From Streptomyces sp. NBRC 110028 (GTDB lineage: Bacteria > Actinomycetota > Actinomycetes > Streptomycetales > Streptomycetaceae): 64,000 nt of DNA. Below, piece by piece: positions 25,300 to 34,907 of this stretch (its first letter is position 1; every line of letters starts with the position of its first letter). The position numbers and the translations under genes were made by a program. Where the stretch lies: the NCBI RefSeq assembly GCF_001417735.1, contig NZ_BBUZ01000025.1:426608-490607 (forward strand), given 5' to 3'. The notes below the pieces were generated by a model, which did no database searches, was not told where the DNA came from, and saw only the letters and a program-made list of their open reading frames with translations.

Positions 25300-25877
25300 G
25301 CGGCGGCGGACTGGCGGGCTGCGCCGACTGCGGGGGCAGGTGCTGCCGGGAGTACATCGTCCATGTGACCATCGCGGACGTCCGCAGGCTGGCGACCGGA
25401 ATGGCCGTCCACCCCAGGGAGTTCGTCCACCTGAAGGAGGGCAAGGAGGACGGCAGCGGCGACTTCCGCTTCCGGCCCGGCGGTCCGCTGTACGACCTCC
25501 ACCTCCGGCACCGGCCGGATACCAAGGGGTGCGTGTTCCTGATGGAGATCGCCCCCGGCAAGGCCCGGTGCGGCGCGTACGTCCACCGCCCGATGGTGTG
25601 CGCCACCTTCCCGGCCGCGCTCGACCAGGGCTCGGTGGGCATCCGTGCGAAGACCCTGTGCGGCGGCCCGGACTCCTGGAACCTCGCCGCCATGGACCTG
25701 GTCGCCTACCGGCGCGACATCACGCGCAACCGGGCGGCCTGGCGCGAGCACCTGGACCTGGCGGAGCGGTGGAACGCCAGGGTCGACGCCGGTGAGCCGG
25801 GGCTGACGCACGAGGACCTGTACGAGTTCATCCTGGCCACCGCCCCCGGGGAGGACACGGAGGCCGTCTCCGCGTAA
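25296..25877 (+). CDS. YkgJ-family cysteine-cluster protein
   Basis: The 193-residue protein has the intact YkgJ pattern: GCADCGGRCCREYIVHVTIADVRRLA near residues 9-33, TKGCVFLMEIAPGKARCGAYVHRPMVCATFPA near 77-108, and a further Cys in KTLCGGPDSW. The family (UPF0153) is thought to bind zinc or an iron-sulfur cluster, and its biochemical role is unknown. The GTG start overlaps the stop of its degenerate paralogue, so the pair is translationally coupled and may form a heterodimer. Confidence 0.85.
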   Translation: MSGGGLAGCADCGGRCCREYIVHVTIADVRRLATGMAVHPREFVHLKEGKEDGSGDFRFRPGGPLYDLHLRHRPDTKGCVFLMEIAPGKARCGAYVHRPMVCATFPAALDQGSVGIRAKTLCGGPDSWNLAAMDLVAYRRDITRNRAAWREHLDLAERWNARVDAGEPGLTHEDLYEFILATAPGEDTEAVSA

Positions 25878-25887
25878 GACGGCCTCC
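25859..25887. terminator. Bidirectional hairpin between convergent genes
   Basis: GGAGGCCGTC and GACGGCCTCC form a perfect 10-bp stem with a 9-base loop, which includes the YkgJ stop codon. It sits between that gene and the end of the convergent beta-helix/AAA gene. Confidence 0.8.
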
Positions 25888-25905
25888 CCGGAGCGGCGGC
25901 GCCGG

Positions 25906-28900
25906 TCAGCCGGCGGGTTGCGCGGAGCCCGCCGGCAGGTCGCCGGGCAGCAGCAGCCGCAGGTCCTCCAGACCGGGCGCGGCCATGGTGCCGATGCGCC
26001 GGGCCTGCCGCGTCATCATCGCCTCCAGCAGCTGGCGGGCGGTGCGCGCGTTGCCGAAGGAACGATCGCGCGGGATGAGGTCCACATAGGCGCGCAGCGC
26101 CGCCAGCGTCTCCTCGGGGCAGTCGTAGCCGGAGGCGGCCGCGTAGCCGCTCATGATGGTGACCAGCTCCTCCGAGTCGTAGTGCTCGAACTCGACGGTG
26201 CGGCTGAAGCGCGAGGCCAGACCGGGGTTGGAGGCCAGGAAGCGGTTCATCTCCTCGGTGTATCCGGCGGCGATGACCACGACCTCGTCCCGGTGGTCCT
26301 CCATGAGCTTCAGCAGGGTGTCGACGGCCTCCTGACCGAAGTCGGAACCCGCGCCCTCGGGGGTGAGGGTGTACGCCTCGTCGATGAACAGCACCCCGCC
26401 GAAGGCGCGCTCGAACACCTCCTTGGTGAGCTGCGCGGTGTGTCCCACGTAGCGGCCGACGAGATCGGCGCGGGCCACTTCCACCAGCTGACCGGTCTTC
26501 AGCACACCGAGGGAGTGCAGCAGGTCCGCGTAGAGCCGGGCGACGGTGGTCTTACCGGTGCCGGGCGGGCCGGAGAAGATCAGATGGTGGCTGATCTTCG
26601 GGGTGGGCAGGCCCGCGGCCTGCCGCTGCCGGGTGGCCTCCAGCAGGTTGACCAGGTCGGTCACCTCGTGCTTGACCGCGTTCAGGCCGACCATCGCGTC
26701 CAGCTCGGCCAGCAGGTCCTTGGAGTTGCGGGGGGTGTCCGCCCCGCCGGTGGCCGTGTCGGCGGCGACGTCCTCCGGCAGCAGCAGCGTGAGGTCCGCC
26801 TCGGCCGGATTGGCCATCGATCCGAGGCGGAACGCCTGCCGGTCCACCATCTCCTCGAACACCCGGCGCGCCGCGCGGCCGTTGCCGAACGTGGAGTCGC
26901 GCGGCATCCGCTCGTAGAGGCGGCCGAGGGCGCCCAGGGTGCTCGGGTCGAGTTCGTACCGGTGGGCCTCGCACATGGACTCGGTGATGGTGACCAGTTC
27001 GTCCACCGAGTAGTTGGCGAACTCGATGGTGCGGGTGAACCGGGAGGCCAGACCGGGGTTGGAGCTGAGGAAGGTGGTCATCTGGTCGGTGTATCCGGCG
27101 GCGATGACGACCACGTCGTCGCGGTGGTCCTCCATGAGCTTCAGGAGGGTGTCGATGGCCTCCTGGCCGAAGTCGGCACCGGAGCCCTTGCTGTCGGAGA
27201 GCAGAGTGTACGCCTCGTCGATGAACAGCACCCCGCCCAGCGCCTCGTTGAACGCCTCGGTGGTCTTGATGGCCGTACCGCCGATGATCTGGGCGACGAG
27301 ATCGGCCCGGGAGACCTCCACCAGATGGCCGGAGCGCAGCACGCCGAGGTCGGCGAGGATGCCGCCGTAGAGCCGGGCGACGGTGGTCTTACCGGTGCCG
27401 GGCGGGCCGGAGAACACCAGGTGGCGGCTCATCGGCGGGGCGGGCATGCCGAGGCTGGCGCGGCGCTGGGCGAGCTGGTTGAGGTTGATCAGGGTGCGGA
27501 CCTGGTGTTTGACGTCGGCCAGGCCGATGAGCGACTCCAGCTCCTCCAGCGGGCCGTCCGGCGTCTTCGCTCCGCCGCCCGGGGCCGCTTCGGCGCCGGT
27601 TCCGCCGGCGGTCTCGCCCCAGGCGTCCTCGGCCACGTTACCGCTGCTGTCCAGCCCCTCGACGGTGAGCCGGTCGCTGGGGCGGGACTGCTTGAGCCCC
27701 GCGCCGCGGTTGTCCCGGGTGCTGCAGCCGGTGAGGGTGACCTTCTCGGCGCTGTCGACGCGGATGCCGTCGCCGGTGCTGCCGGTGACCTGGCAGGCCT
27801 CCAGCGTGGCCCGGGCGCCCTCGGCGACCAGGGCGCCGTGCGCGCCGGACTCGGCCAGGTTGAGGCGGTGCGCGGTCACCTCGCCGCCACCCTCCACGTG
27901 CAGGGCCGAGGTGGCGCTGGAGCGGACCTCGCAGTCGCTGAGGGTGCCGCGGCCCCCGGAGCCGACCGCGATCCCGGCCTGGCCCGTTCCGCGCACCGCG
28001 CAGTCGCGGATGTCGGGGGCGCCGCCGTCGACGATGCGGATGCCGGCGCCCTCCGCGTTCTCGATCGTGCACACCTCAAGACGCCCGCGGCCGTCCTCGG
28101 CCACCTCCAGGCCGTGGCCGCGGGCGTCGGCCACCCGCACCCGGCTCAGCAGCGGATTGGCGTTGGTACGGATGGAGATGCCGACCCCGGCGGCGTCGGC
28201 CACCTCCAGCCGGTCGAACTCCGCCGAGGACCCCTCGGCCAGCAGCACGGACGCGGTCTTGTCGGCGCAGTCGCGCACGGTGGTGCCGGTGAGCAGCGGC
28301 GCGCTCGATCCGATCACCCGGATCGCGGGGGCGGTCGCGGTTTCGAACGCGCAGTCCTGGAAGGCGCCACGGGAGCGCTCGGTGACGGCGAGTCCGTTGC
28401 CCTTGGTGCGGGAGGTGACACAGCGCAGCAGTTCCGGGTCGGCACCGGAGGAGAGGACGATGCCGGGGCCGGAGGTGTCGGTGACCGTGACCTCTTCGAG
28501 GGTGGGCCGGGAGCTGCTGGTGATGTAGATGCCGACCGAGGTGTCGTGCACGCGGGCGCGCAGCACATGGGTGGAGCACTTGCCCTCCAGCGCGATGGAG
28601 GGCTTCTCGGTGCGCGACACGTCGCAGTCCTCCACCCGGCCCTGCGCCTCGCCGTTGGCGAGGATGCCGTTGCCCTGGGCGTCCCGCACCCGGCAGCCGC
28701 GGACGGTGGTGCGGGCCTGCTCGCCGAGGACGATGGCGGAGGTGCCCAGGTGCTCGAAGACCGAGTCGGCCACCACGCTGCCGGTGGGCGCGGTGTCCAC
28801 GACCCCGGCGCCCTCGGGGTTGGAGATCCGGCAGTCCCGGATGGCCACCGAGCCGTTCTCGCGGGCGAGGACGGCCGTCCAGCCCGAACCCACCACGGTG

Positions 28901-29217
28901 CAGCCGTCCATGGCCACCTGGCCCCGGGGCGCGTCCACCACCGGCAGGTCCTCGTTGCCGCCGCGCAGGGTCAGGTCGGTGAGCATCACCGCGTCCGCGA
29001 CGAGCACCACGGCGGTGCCCCGGGGCGGGCAGATCTCCACACTGCCGCGCTCCCCGTCACCGGCGATGGTGATGCGGGTGCGGACCGTGAGGTTCTCGCG
29101 GTAACGGCCGGGCCGGACGCGTATCACCGCTCCTGCGCGCGCCTTCTCCAGGGCCTCGCCGATCGTCCGGAAGCCCTCCGGCTGGTCCGGACCGACCGTG
29201 AGCAACTGCCGTGACAC
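25906..29217 (-). CDS. T7SS-associated beta-helix/double AAA ATPase (EccA/CbxX-like)
   Basis: The 1,103-residue protein has two parts. Residues 1 to about 520 are a right-handed parallel beta-helix of repeated strands (GAGVVDTAPTGSVVADS, GNGILANGEAQGRVEDC and many more, about 22-24 residues per turn). Residues about 555-820 and 835-1090 are two CbxX/CfxQ-type AAA domains, each with GPPGTGKTTVARLY (Walker A near 604 and 882), GGVLFIDEAYTL (Walker B) and an arginine-finger region (LASRFTRTIEF, LASRFSRTVEF). EccA proteins of ESX systems have one such AAA domain with a TPR region; this fusion is the Streptomyces version. The GTG start has a perfect AGGAGG upstream. It is divergent from mycP. Confidence 0.88.
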   Translation of the reverse strand: MSRQLLTVGPDQPEGFRTIGEALEKARAGAVIRVRPGRYRENLTVRTRITIAGDGERGSVEICPPRGTAVVLVADAVMLTDLTLRGGNEDLPVVDAPRGQVAMDGCTVVGSGWTAVLARENGSVAIRDCRISNPEGAGVVDTAPTGSVVADSVFEHLGTSAIVLGEQARTTVRGCRVRDAQGNGILANGEAQGRVEDCDVSRTEKPSIALEGKCSTHVLRARVHDTSVGIYITSSSRPTLEEVTVTDTSGPGIVLSSGADPELLRCVTSRTKGNGLAVTERSRGAFQDCAFETATAPAIRVIGSSAPLLTGTTVRDCADKTASVLLAEGSSAEFDRLEVADAAGVGISIRTNANPLLSRVRVADARGHGLEVAEDGRGRLEVCTIENAEGAGIRIVDGGAPDIRDCAVRGTGQAGIAVGSGGRGTLSDCEVRSSATSALHVEGGGEVTAHRLNLAESGAHGALVAEGARATLEACQVTGSTGDGIRVDSAEKVTLTGCSTRDNRGAGLKQSRPSDRLTVEGLDSSGNVAEDAWGETAGGTGAEAAPGGGAKTPDGPLEELESLIGLADVKHQVRTLINLNQLAQRRASLGMPAPPMSRHLVFSGPPGTGKTTVARLYGGILADLGVLRSGHLVEVSRADLVAQIIGGTAIKTTEAFNEALGGVLFIDEAYTLLSDSKGSGADFGQEAIDTLLKLMEDHRDDVVVIAAGYTDQMTTFLSSNPGLASRFTRTIEFANYSVDELVTITESMCEAHRYELDPSTLGALGRLYERMPRDSTFGNGRAARRVFEEMVDRQAFRLGSMANPAEADLTLLLPEDVAADTATGGADTPRNSKDLLAELDAMVGLNAVKHEVTDLVNLLEATRQRQAAGLPTPKISHHLIFSGPPGTGKTTVARLYADLLHSLGVLKTGQLVEVARADLVGRYVGHTAQLTKEVFERAFGGVLFIDEAYTLTPEGAGSDFGQEAVDTLLKLMEDHRDEVVVIAAGYTEEMNRFLASNPGLASRFSRTVEFEHYDSEELVTIMSGYAAASGYDCPEETLAALRAYVDLIPRDRSFGNARTARQLLEAMMTRQARRIGTMAAPGLEDLRLLLPGDLPAGSAQPAG

Positions 29218-29458
29218 GCTGGGACCTCCTCGTTGTGATGCCGCCGCCCACCCTCGGTGCCCGAAGCCCGGGCTTGCCGGAAGCCGGGGAGGGAGGGACG
29301 CACGCGGGGAAAGGCTACGGGAACCGCGGCACCCTCATCCAGGTGTCTCCGGCGCCGGTCCGCGGGACCGGCCGTGGACCCGCTCCGGGTCCTACCACGG
29401 TAGTTGGTACCCGGTGCACGTTACCCCGTGGTGATGTCCTGCGCGTATCGTGCGCGCC
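29218..29458. promoter_or_regulatory. Divergent promoter region, AAA gene / mycP
   Basis: These 241 bases separate two divergent T7SS genes. AGGAGG for the minus-strand gene is at its left edge. Near the right edge the GC content drops (CTACCACGGTAGTTGGTACC and GTGCACGTTACC), which is a plausible promoter/operator zone for mycP. No consensus could be fixed. Confidence 0.4.
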
Positions 29459-30667
29459 ATGCGACGTGCTCGTTCTCCTCGCCGTACGACGGCACGGGCG
29501 GTGGCCGCCGCCCTGTTGGCCACGGCACCCCTGGCCGCCCAGGCTCCCCCCGCTGCCGCGGACTCCGTCGAACTGCCCGCCATCCCGGCCGTCCTGGCCC
29601 CCGACGAGCCGTGCACCAAGGCGTCGGGCGAGACGGCCCGTGACGAACCGTGGACGCGGCAGGCGCTGGGCCTGAGCCGCGGCTGGCGGCTGGCGGACGG
29701 CCACGGCGTGACCGTGGGGGTGGTGGACACCGGTGTGGGGAAGGACATCCCCGCCCTGGCCGGCCGGGTCACCACGGCCGGCGGCGCGGGCACCGACTGC
29801 GTGGGGCACGGCAGTTTCGCCGCCGGCCTGATCGCCGCCGCGCCCGGCAAGGGCTCGGGCGTGGCGGGCGCGGCGCCCGCGGCGCGGATCCTCGCGGTGC
29901 GCGGTACGGACAGCCGGGGCAACCCCACGGCGGAGCGGCTGGCGAGCGGGATCCGGGCCGCGGTCGACGGCGGCGCGAAGGTCGTCTACGTGGGGCGCGC
30001 GGTGCCCACCGGCAAGGCCGTGCTGACCGCCGCCGTGGCGTACGCGACGCGGAACGACGCCCTGGTCGTCGCCCCGTTCGCGCCGGACGCGATGCCCGAC
30101 GACCCGGAGACCAACGAACCGGCCGAACCCGCGCCCTGGTACTGGCCCGCGGACGCGCCCGGGGTGCTGTCGGTCATGGACTACGGCCCGGACGGCACCC
30201 GCCCGAAGAACGCGCCGGAGAAGGAGGGGGCGGACCTGGCGGCGGCGGGGGACGCGGTGGTCAGCGTCGGTCCGAGCGGCTCCGGCCACTTCATCGGCTC
30301 CGGCTCCTCGCTGGCGGCGGCGAACGTCGCCGGGGCGGCGGCGCTGGTGCGTGCGCGGCATCCGGAGATGAGCGCCGCCGAGGTGTCCCGACAGCTGGTC
30401 ACGGCGGCCTATCCGGCGGTCCCGCCGCGGCTGGACCCGTACGCGGCGCTGACCACCGTCCTCACCGACCGGCAGGGCACCACACCCCGTCCGGCGCCCG
30501 CGAAGATCCCCCCGGCCGCCTCCCCGCAGCCGCTCCACCGCGCGCTGCTGATCGCGGGCGCGGGCGGCGGAGTGGTGCTGCTGGTGGCGGCCGCCGCGGT
30601 GGTGATCCCGCGCGGCCGGGCGCGGGGCTGGCGCCCGGCGGGCCAGGAGGACCGGCCGGCGGTCTGA
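29459..30667 (+). CDS. mycP: Mycosin, T7SS subtilisin-like protease (MycP)
   Basis: The 402-residue serine protease has a Sec signal peptide (MRRARSPRRTTARAVAAALLATAPLAAQAPPAAA, given here only as the N-terminal 34 residues), an S8 catalytic domain and a C-terminal membrane anchor at about 362-385 (ALLIAGAGGGVVLLVAAAAVV) followed by basic residues. The catalytic triad is Asp90 (GVVDTGVG), His117 (DCVGHGSF) and Ser284 (GSGSSLAAANVAG). The Ala-Ala-Asn after the Ser replaces the usual Ala-Ala-Pro. In mycobacteria MycP stabilises the ESX membrane complex and cleaves some substrates. The ATG at 29459 is preferred; a GTG lies 9 bases upstream. Confidence 0.93.
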   Translation: MRRARSPRRTTARAVAAALLATAPLAAQAPPAAADSVELPAIPAVLAPDEPCTKASGETARDEPWTRQALGLSRGWRLADGHGVTVGVVDTGVGKDIPALAGRVTTAGGAGTDCVGHGSFAAGLIAAAPGKGSGVAGAAPAARILAVRGTDSRGNPTAERLASGIRAAVDGGAKVVYVGRAVPTGKAVLTAAVAYATRNDALVVAPFAPDAMPDDPETNEPAEPAPWYWPADAPGVLSVMDYGPDGTRPKNAPEKEGADLAAAGDAVVSVGPSGSGHFIGSGSSLAAANVAGAAALVRARHPEMSAAEVSRQLVTAAYPAVPPRLDPYAALTTVLTDRQGTTPRPAPAKIPPAASPQPLHRALLIAGAGGGVVLLVAAAAVVIPRGRARGWRPAGQEDRPAV

Positions 30668-30772
30668 GACCACCCGGACCGCGCGGATCTCCGCCGCGAA
30701 TTCTGGGGATTCCCCTAGACATCCGCACCGGATTTTCCTCCGGCCGGGCGGAGATCCCGACCGGATGAGCCC

Positions 30773-30826
30773 ACCGGATACCCCGGCCGGATACCCGGAC
30801 CGGAACCCCGGCCGGATACCCGCCGG
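30773..30826. repeat. Degenerate CCGGATACC tandem repeat
   Basis: Between mycP and eccC the motif CCGGATACCC recurs three or four times with variants (CCGGAACCCC, GGCCGGATACC) at spacings of about 12-17 bases, and further CCGGAT copies occur from 30727. It seems non-coding and lies between convergent genes. Confidence 0.6.
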
Positions 30827-30870
30827 ACGCCATCGCCGGAATCCTCGCGGGAATTCCCGCCGAGAACGGG

Positions 30871-30903
30871 AACCGCCCCCGGTGCCGAGCACCGGGGGCG
30901 GTT
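30871..30903. terminator. Strong bidirectional terminator between mycP and eccC
   Basis: AACCGCCCCCGGTGC and GCACCGGGGGCGGTT form a perfect 15-bp stem with a 3-base loop. T-rich sequence follows on the right (TTTACGTTTACGGGTTTTAC), so it works well for the mycP direction; AA precedes it for the other direction. Confidence 0.92.
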
Positions 30904-30935
30904 TACGTTTACGGGTTTTACTCCTCGTGAGCGGC

Positions 30936-33900
30936 TTACGTGGCCGACGTGTCCACCAGCGCCGTCTGGACCTGGGCGATCTTGCGCCGGGCGACCCGGA
31001 TGGCCCGGCCGGGGTTCAGGCTCCGCCCCTTGACGTTGCCCAGCAGATAGCCCTCCGAGGGCGGGCAGGACAGTAGCAGGGCGGGCGTGTTGACCTCCAG
31101 CAGCCGCCGCATGAGCATCTCGTTCAGCCCGCGCCCGGCGCCGGACGCGGAGCGGGTGACGATGATGTGCAGCCCGACCTCCCAGCCCAGGGCGAGGTGG
31201 TTGAGCAGCGGGTCGAACGGCGAGTTGCCGATACCGGCGCCCAGCATGTCGTAGTCGTCGATCAGGATGAACAGCCGCGGCCCGGGCCACCAGTCGGCCT
31301 GCTTCATCCGGCCCGGGGCGATGTCCGGACCGGGCACCCGGGTCTGTACCGCCCGGGCGGTCCCGTCGATCATGTCCTTCAGTGCTCCCATGGACACCGC
31401 GTGGCCCAGCCGGTACTCCTCCGGCACGGCCTCCACCAGGTCACGGCGGTAGTCCACGAGCACGATCTGCGCCTCGGCGGGGGTGTACCGGTCCATGATG
31501 GACTTGGCCATCAGCCGCAGCAGGTTGGTCTTGCCGCTCTCGGTGTCGCCCACCACGACCATGTGGGGGCTCTCGCTGAAGTCGTGCCAGACGACCGACA
31601 GCCGCTCCTCCTCCAGGCCGATCGGCACCCGGAAGTCGCCCCCGGCCGGGGGCAGCTGGTCGGCGGGCAGCTCCGTCGGCAGCATCCGCACCCGCGGGGC
31701 CGCCGGGCCCGGCCAGCTCTCCTTGATCGCCGACACCAGACCGGACACCCCGTCCGACAGGTCCTCGGCCGACTCCATCCCGTCGATGCGGGGGAGCGCG
31801 GTGAGGTAGTGCAGCTTGCCCTCCCGGGTCAGGCCGCGGCCCGGGACGCGCGGCACGGTGGCGGCGCGGCGGTTGTCGATCTCGGAGTCCATGGCGTCAC
31901 CCATCCGCAGCTCCAGATGGGTGCCGGCCTGGTCGCGCACCGCCGCGGTGAGCTCCACCCAGCGGGCGGTGGTCACGATGAGGTGGATGCCGTAGTTCAG
32001 GCCGCGGGAGGCGATGGAGGCGAACGTCTGGATGTTGCGGTCGTAGTCCTGGCGCACCGTGGACCAGCCGTCGATCACGAGGAACACATCGCCGTGCGGC
32101 TGGTCCGCGAACTCGCCCGCGGCCCGGCGGCGGCGGTACGTCGCCATCGAGTCGATGCCGTGGGTCAGGAAGAACCGCTCGCGGTCCGCCAGCAGCGAGG
32201 TGACCTCGGAGATCGTACGGCCCACCCGCTCGGAGTCCAGCCGCGCCGCGACACCGGCGGTGTGCGGCAGTTCGGCCAGCGGAGCCAGCGTGCCACCGCC
32301 GAAGTCCAGACAGTAGAACTGCACTTCGCGCGGGGTGTGAGTGAGGGCCAGCGCGGTCAGGATGGTGCGCACCATGGTGCTCTTGCCGCTCTGCGGACCG
32401 CCCGCGATGGCGACGTGGCCGCCGACCCCCGACAGGTCGATGGTCAGCAGGTCGCGCAGCTGCTCGAAGGGCTTGTCCACGATGGCGATCGGCACCGTCA
32501 GCCGCCCGCGCAGCGGCGAGCCGACCGTGGTCAGCCCCAGCTGCGGATCGGGCGTCAGCGGCGGCAGCACCTGGTCCAGCGTCGAGGGCAGGTCCAGCGG
32601 CGGCAGCCACACCTGGTGGGCGGCGGGGCCGGCGCCCAGCAGCCGGTCCACGGCCACCGACAGCAGGGTGTCGCTGGTCTCCTCCTCCGGCTCCGGCTCG
32701 GGCTCGGGGACATCGGGGAGCTGGCGGGGCACCACGTAGCCGGACGTCCACGGCACCGTCTGGCTGGCCACCCGGGCCTGGTTCACCCGGCTGCGCCGCT
32801 GCTGGTACGGGCCGGAGACATACGCGGCGCGGAACCGGGTCAGCGCCTCCACACCCGACTTGAGGTAGCCGCTGCCGGGCTGCGGCGGCAGCTGGTAGGC
32901 GTCGGGCACGCCCAGCACGCCGCGGCTCTCCATGGCGGAGAAGGTGCGCAGACCGATGCGGTACGACAGATGGCTCTCCAGCTGGTGCATCCGCCCCTCG
33001 TCCAGCCGCTGCGAGGCGAGCAGCAGATGGACGCCGAGGCTGCGCCCGAGCCGTCCGATCATCACGAACAGTTCCATGAACTCGCGGTGCGAGGCGAGCA
33101 GCTCACTGAACTCGTCGACGATCACGAACAGGCTGGGCAGCGGATCCAGCGGGGTGCCCGAGGCCCGTGCCTTCTCGTAGTCGAGGGCGGAGGTGTAGTT
33201 GCCCGCCGAGCGCAGCAGCTCCTGGCGGCGGATCAGCTCACCGTGCAGGGCGTCCTGCATGCGGCCCACCAGCGCGGCCTCCCCGGCCAGGTTGGTGATC
33301 ACCGCGGAGGTGTGGGGCAGTTCGTCCAGGCCGAGGAAGGTGGCGCCACCCTTGAAGTCCACCAGGACGAAGTTGAGTGTTTCCGAGGAGTTGGTCAGCG
33401 CGAGGGCCAGCACCAGGGTGCGCAGCAGCTCGCTCTTGCCGGAGCCGGTGGCCCCGATGAGCATGCCGTGCGGCCCGGTGCCGCCCTGCGCGGACTCCTT
33501 GATGTCCAGCTCCACCGGGGTGCCGTCGGGGCCGACCGCGATCGGCACCTTGAGCCGGTTGGACCCGGTGGCCTGCTTCCACAGGGCGTCCGGGTCGTGG
33601 CGGTACAGGTCGGAGATGCCCAGCAGGGTGGTCAGTTCGACGTCCGAGGACAGCGGCTCGGCGACCTCGCCGCCCATGCCCATCCGGTACGGGGCGAGCC
33701 GCTTGGCCAGGGCCGTGGCGCCGACCGGCCCGAAGGTGTCGGGGCGGCCGAGCCGGGTGGTCTGCTCCTTGCGCTCGCGGTCGGTGCGGACCAGTTCGAA
33801 GGAGTCCTCGCTGACGTCGAAGCGCAGGGTGACCCGCCCCGGGCGCCAGGTCAGCGCGCCGGTGAGGTCGAGCACGACGCAGTTGCGGAAGCCCGCCCCG

Positions 33901-34907
33901 TCCAGTCGGTGCCGGCCGGGGACGGCGCCGCCGTCCACCACGATCACGGTGAACGGCTCGTCGCGCCCGGTCGAGGCGTCGGGGTCGAACGAGGGCCGTT
34001 CCATGAACTCCGCGCCGAGCAGGTCCTCCAGCTCGTTGAGGGCGGAGACGAACATCCGGGCCGACCCGGCGCCGTCGTTCTCCTGGGGGTGGAGGTTGTG
34101 GGGGAGCCACTTCACCCACTCCCAGTCCGCGCGCCGCTCGTCCGACACGCACAACGCCACCCACACGTCGTCAGGGGCGTGGAAGGTGGCCAGCTGGGCG
34201 ATGATCGCGCGGGCGAGGGAGCGTATCCGCTCCTCGTCGCCCCGGAACAGCACCCGCGCCCAGGCCCGCAGATAGATGGCGATGGGCTGTTCGGGCACGG
34301 TGGAGTAGGCCCGCATGAAGCTGCGCAGCGCGTGTGCCGTCAGCGGCTCCAGGTCCTCGACCGGGGTGGTGGCCGTGGGCGTCAGCCGCAGGCCCAGTTT
34401 CTGGTCCCCGACGGCCACCCGGATCTCGCCGAAGTCCTCGTCCTGCGGTCGGCGTTCCCACAGCCGGGTGGTGCCCGCCAGCGACCACAGGGCCGAGGGC
34501 GGGGGGTGCCGCCACGCCAGCGCCTTTTGCTGATCGGTCACGGCGGTACGGACCTTGCGCCGGATCTGGGTGAGATAGCGCAGGTAGTCGCGGCGCTCAC
34601 CCTTCAGACGCTGTTTGCGCTCGCTTGTCTTGCGCATCATCTGGCCGAGCATCATGGCGGCCGAGGACAGCACCATCAGACCCATGGCCAGGTACATGAA
34701 GTGGCTGCTGCCGCCGCCGCTCATGCCCGGTCGCATGAACATCAGCATCATGGACACCGACATGAGCGCCATCGGCAGATAGGTCCAGATGGCGGAGCTG
34801 TCCGGAACCACTTCGGGCAGCGTGGGAGGTTCCTGCAGCTTCAGCTCGCCGTCGGGCATTTCGGGGCCGCGCCGACGCGCCGGGCGGCGGAACAGGACCA
34901 CACTCAA
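30936..34907 (-). CDS. eccC: T7SS FtsK/SpoIIIE ATPase EccC (fused EccCa-EccCb)
   Basis: The 1,323-residue motor of the secretion system has two N-terminal membrane helices (about 40-60 and 70-90) and three P-loop NTPase domains: GATGSGKS near 484, GGPQSGKS near 835 and GDTESGKT near 1119. Walker B motifs are FVIVDEFSELL, VFLVIDGW and RLFILIDDYDML. In the first Walker B the catalytic Glu is present (DE), while the second has DG and the third DD, so only the first domain looks fully catalytic, as in mycobacterial EccC. Mycobacterial ESX-1 splits this protein in two; here it is one chain. The TTG start at 34907 is chosen because AGGAG lies 8 bases before it. EccE is absent from the locus, as is usual in Streptomyces. 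Confidence 0.95.
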   Translation of the reverse strand: MSVVLFRRPARRRGPEMPDGELKLQEPPTLPEVVPDSSAIWTYLPMALMSVSMMLMFMRPGMSGGGSSHFMYLAMGLMVLSSAAMMLGQMMRKTSERKQRLKGERRDYLRYLTQIRRKVRTAVTDQQKALAWRHPPPSALWSLAGTTRLWERRPQDEDFGEIRVAVGDQKLGLRLTPTATTPVEDLEPLTAHALRSFMRAYSTVPEQPIAIYLRAWARVLFRGDEERIRSLARAIIAQLATFHAPDDVWVALCVSDERRADWEWVKWLPHNLHPQENDGAGSARMFVSALNELEDLLGAEFMERPSFDPDASTGRDEPFTVIVVDGGAVPGRHRLDGAGFRNCVVLDLTGALTWRPGRVTLRFDVSEDSFELVRTDRERKEQTTRLGRPDTFGPVGATALAKRLAPYRMGMGGEVAEPLSSDVELTTLLGISDLYRHDPDALWKQATGSNRLKVPIAVGPDGTPVELDIKESAQGGTGPHGMLIGATGSGKSELLRTLVLALALTNSSETLNFVLVDFKGGATFLGLDELPHTSAVITNLAGEAALVGRMQDALHGELIRRQELLRSAGNYTSALDYEKARASGTPLDPLPSLFVIVDEFSELLASHREFMELFVMIGRLGRSLGVHLLLASQRLDEGRMHQLESHLSYRIGLRTFSAMESRGVLGVPDAYQLPPQPGSGYLKSGVEALTRFRAAYVSGPYQQRRSRVNQARVASQTVPWTSGYVVPRQLPDVPEPEPEPEEETSDTLLSVAVDRLLGAGPAAHQVWLPPLDLPSTLDQVLPPLTPDPQLGLTTVGSPLRGRLTVPIAIVDKPFEQLRDLLTIDLSGVGGHVAIAGGPQSGKSTMVRTILTALALTHTPREVQFYCLDFGGGTLAPLAELPHTAGVAARLDSERVGRTISEVTSLLADRERFFLTHGIDSMATYRRRRAAGEFADQPHGDVFLVIDGWSTVRQDYDRNIQTFASIASRGLNYGIHLIVTTARWVELTAAVRDQAGTHLELRMGDAMDSEIDNRRAATVPRVPGRGLTREGKLHYLTALPRIDGMESAEDLSDGVSGLVSAIKESWPGPAAPRVRMLPTELPADQLPPAGGDFRVPIGLEEERLSVVWHDFSESPHMVVVGDTESGKTNLLRLMAKSIMDRYTPAEAQIVLVDYRRDLVEAVPEEYRLGHAVSMGALKDMIDGTARAVQTRVPGPDIAPGRMKQADWWPGPRLFILIDDYDMLGAGIGNSPFDPLLNHLALGWEVGLHIIVTRSASGAGRGLNEMLMRRLLEVNTPALLLSCPPSEGYLLGNVKGRSLNPGRAIRVARRKIAQVQTALVDTSAT

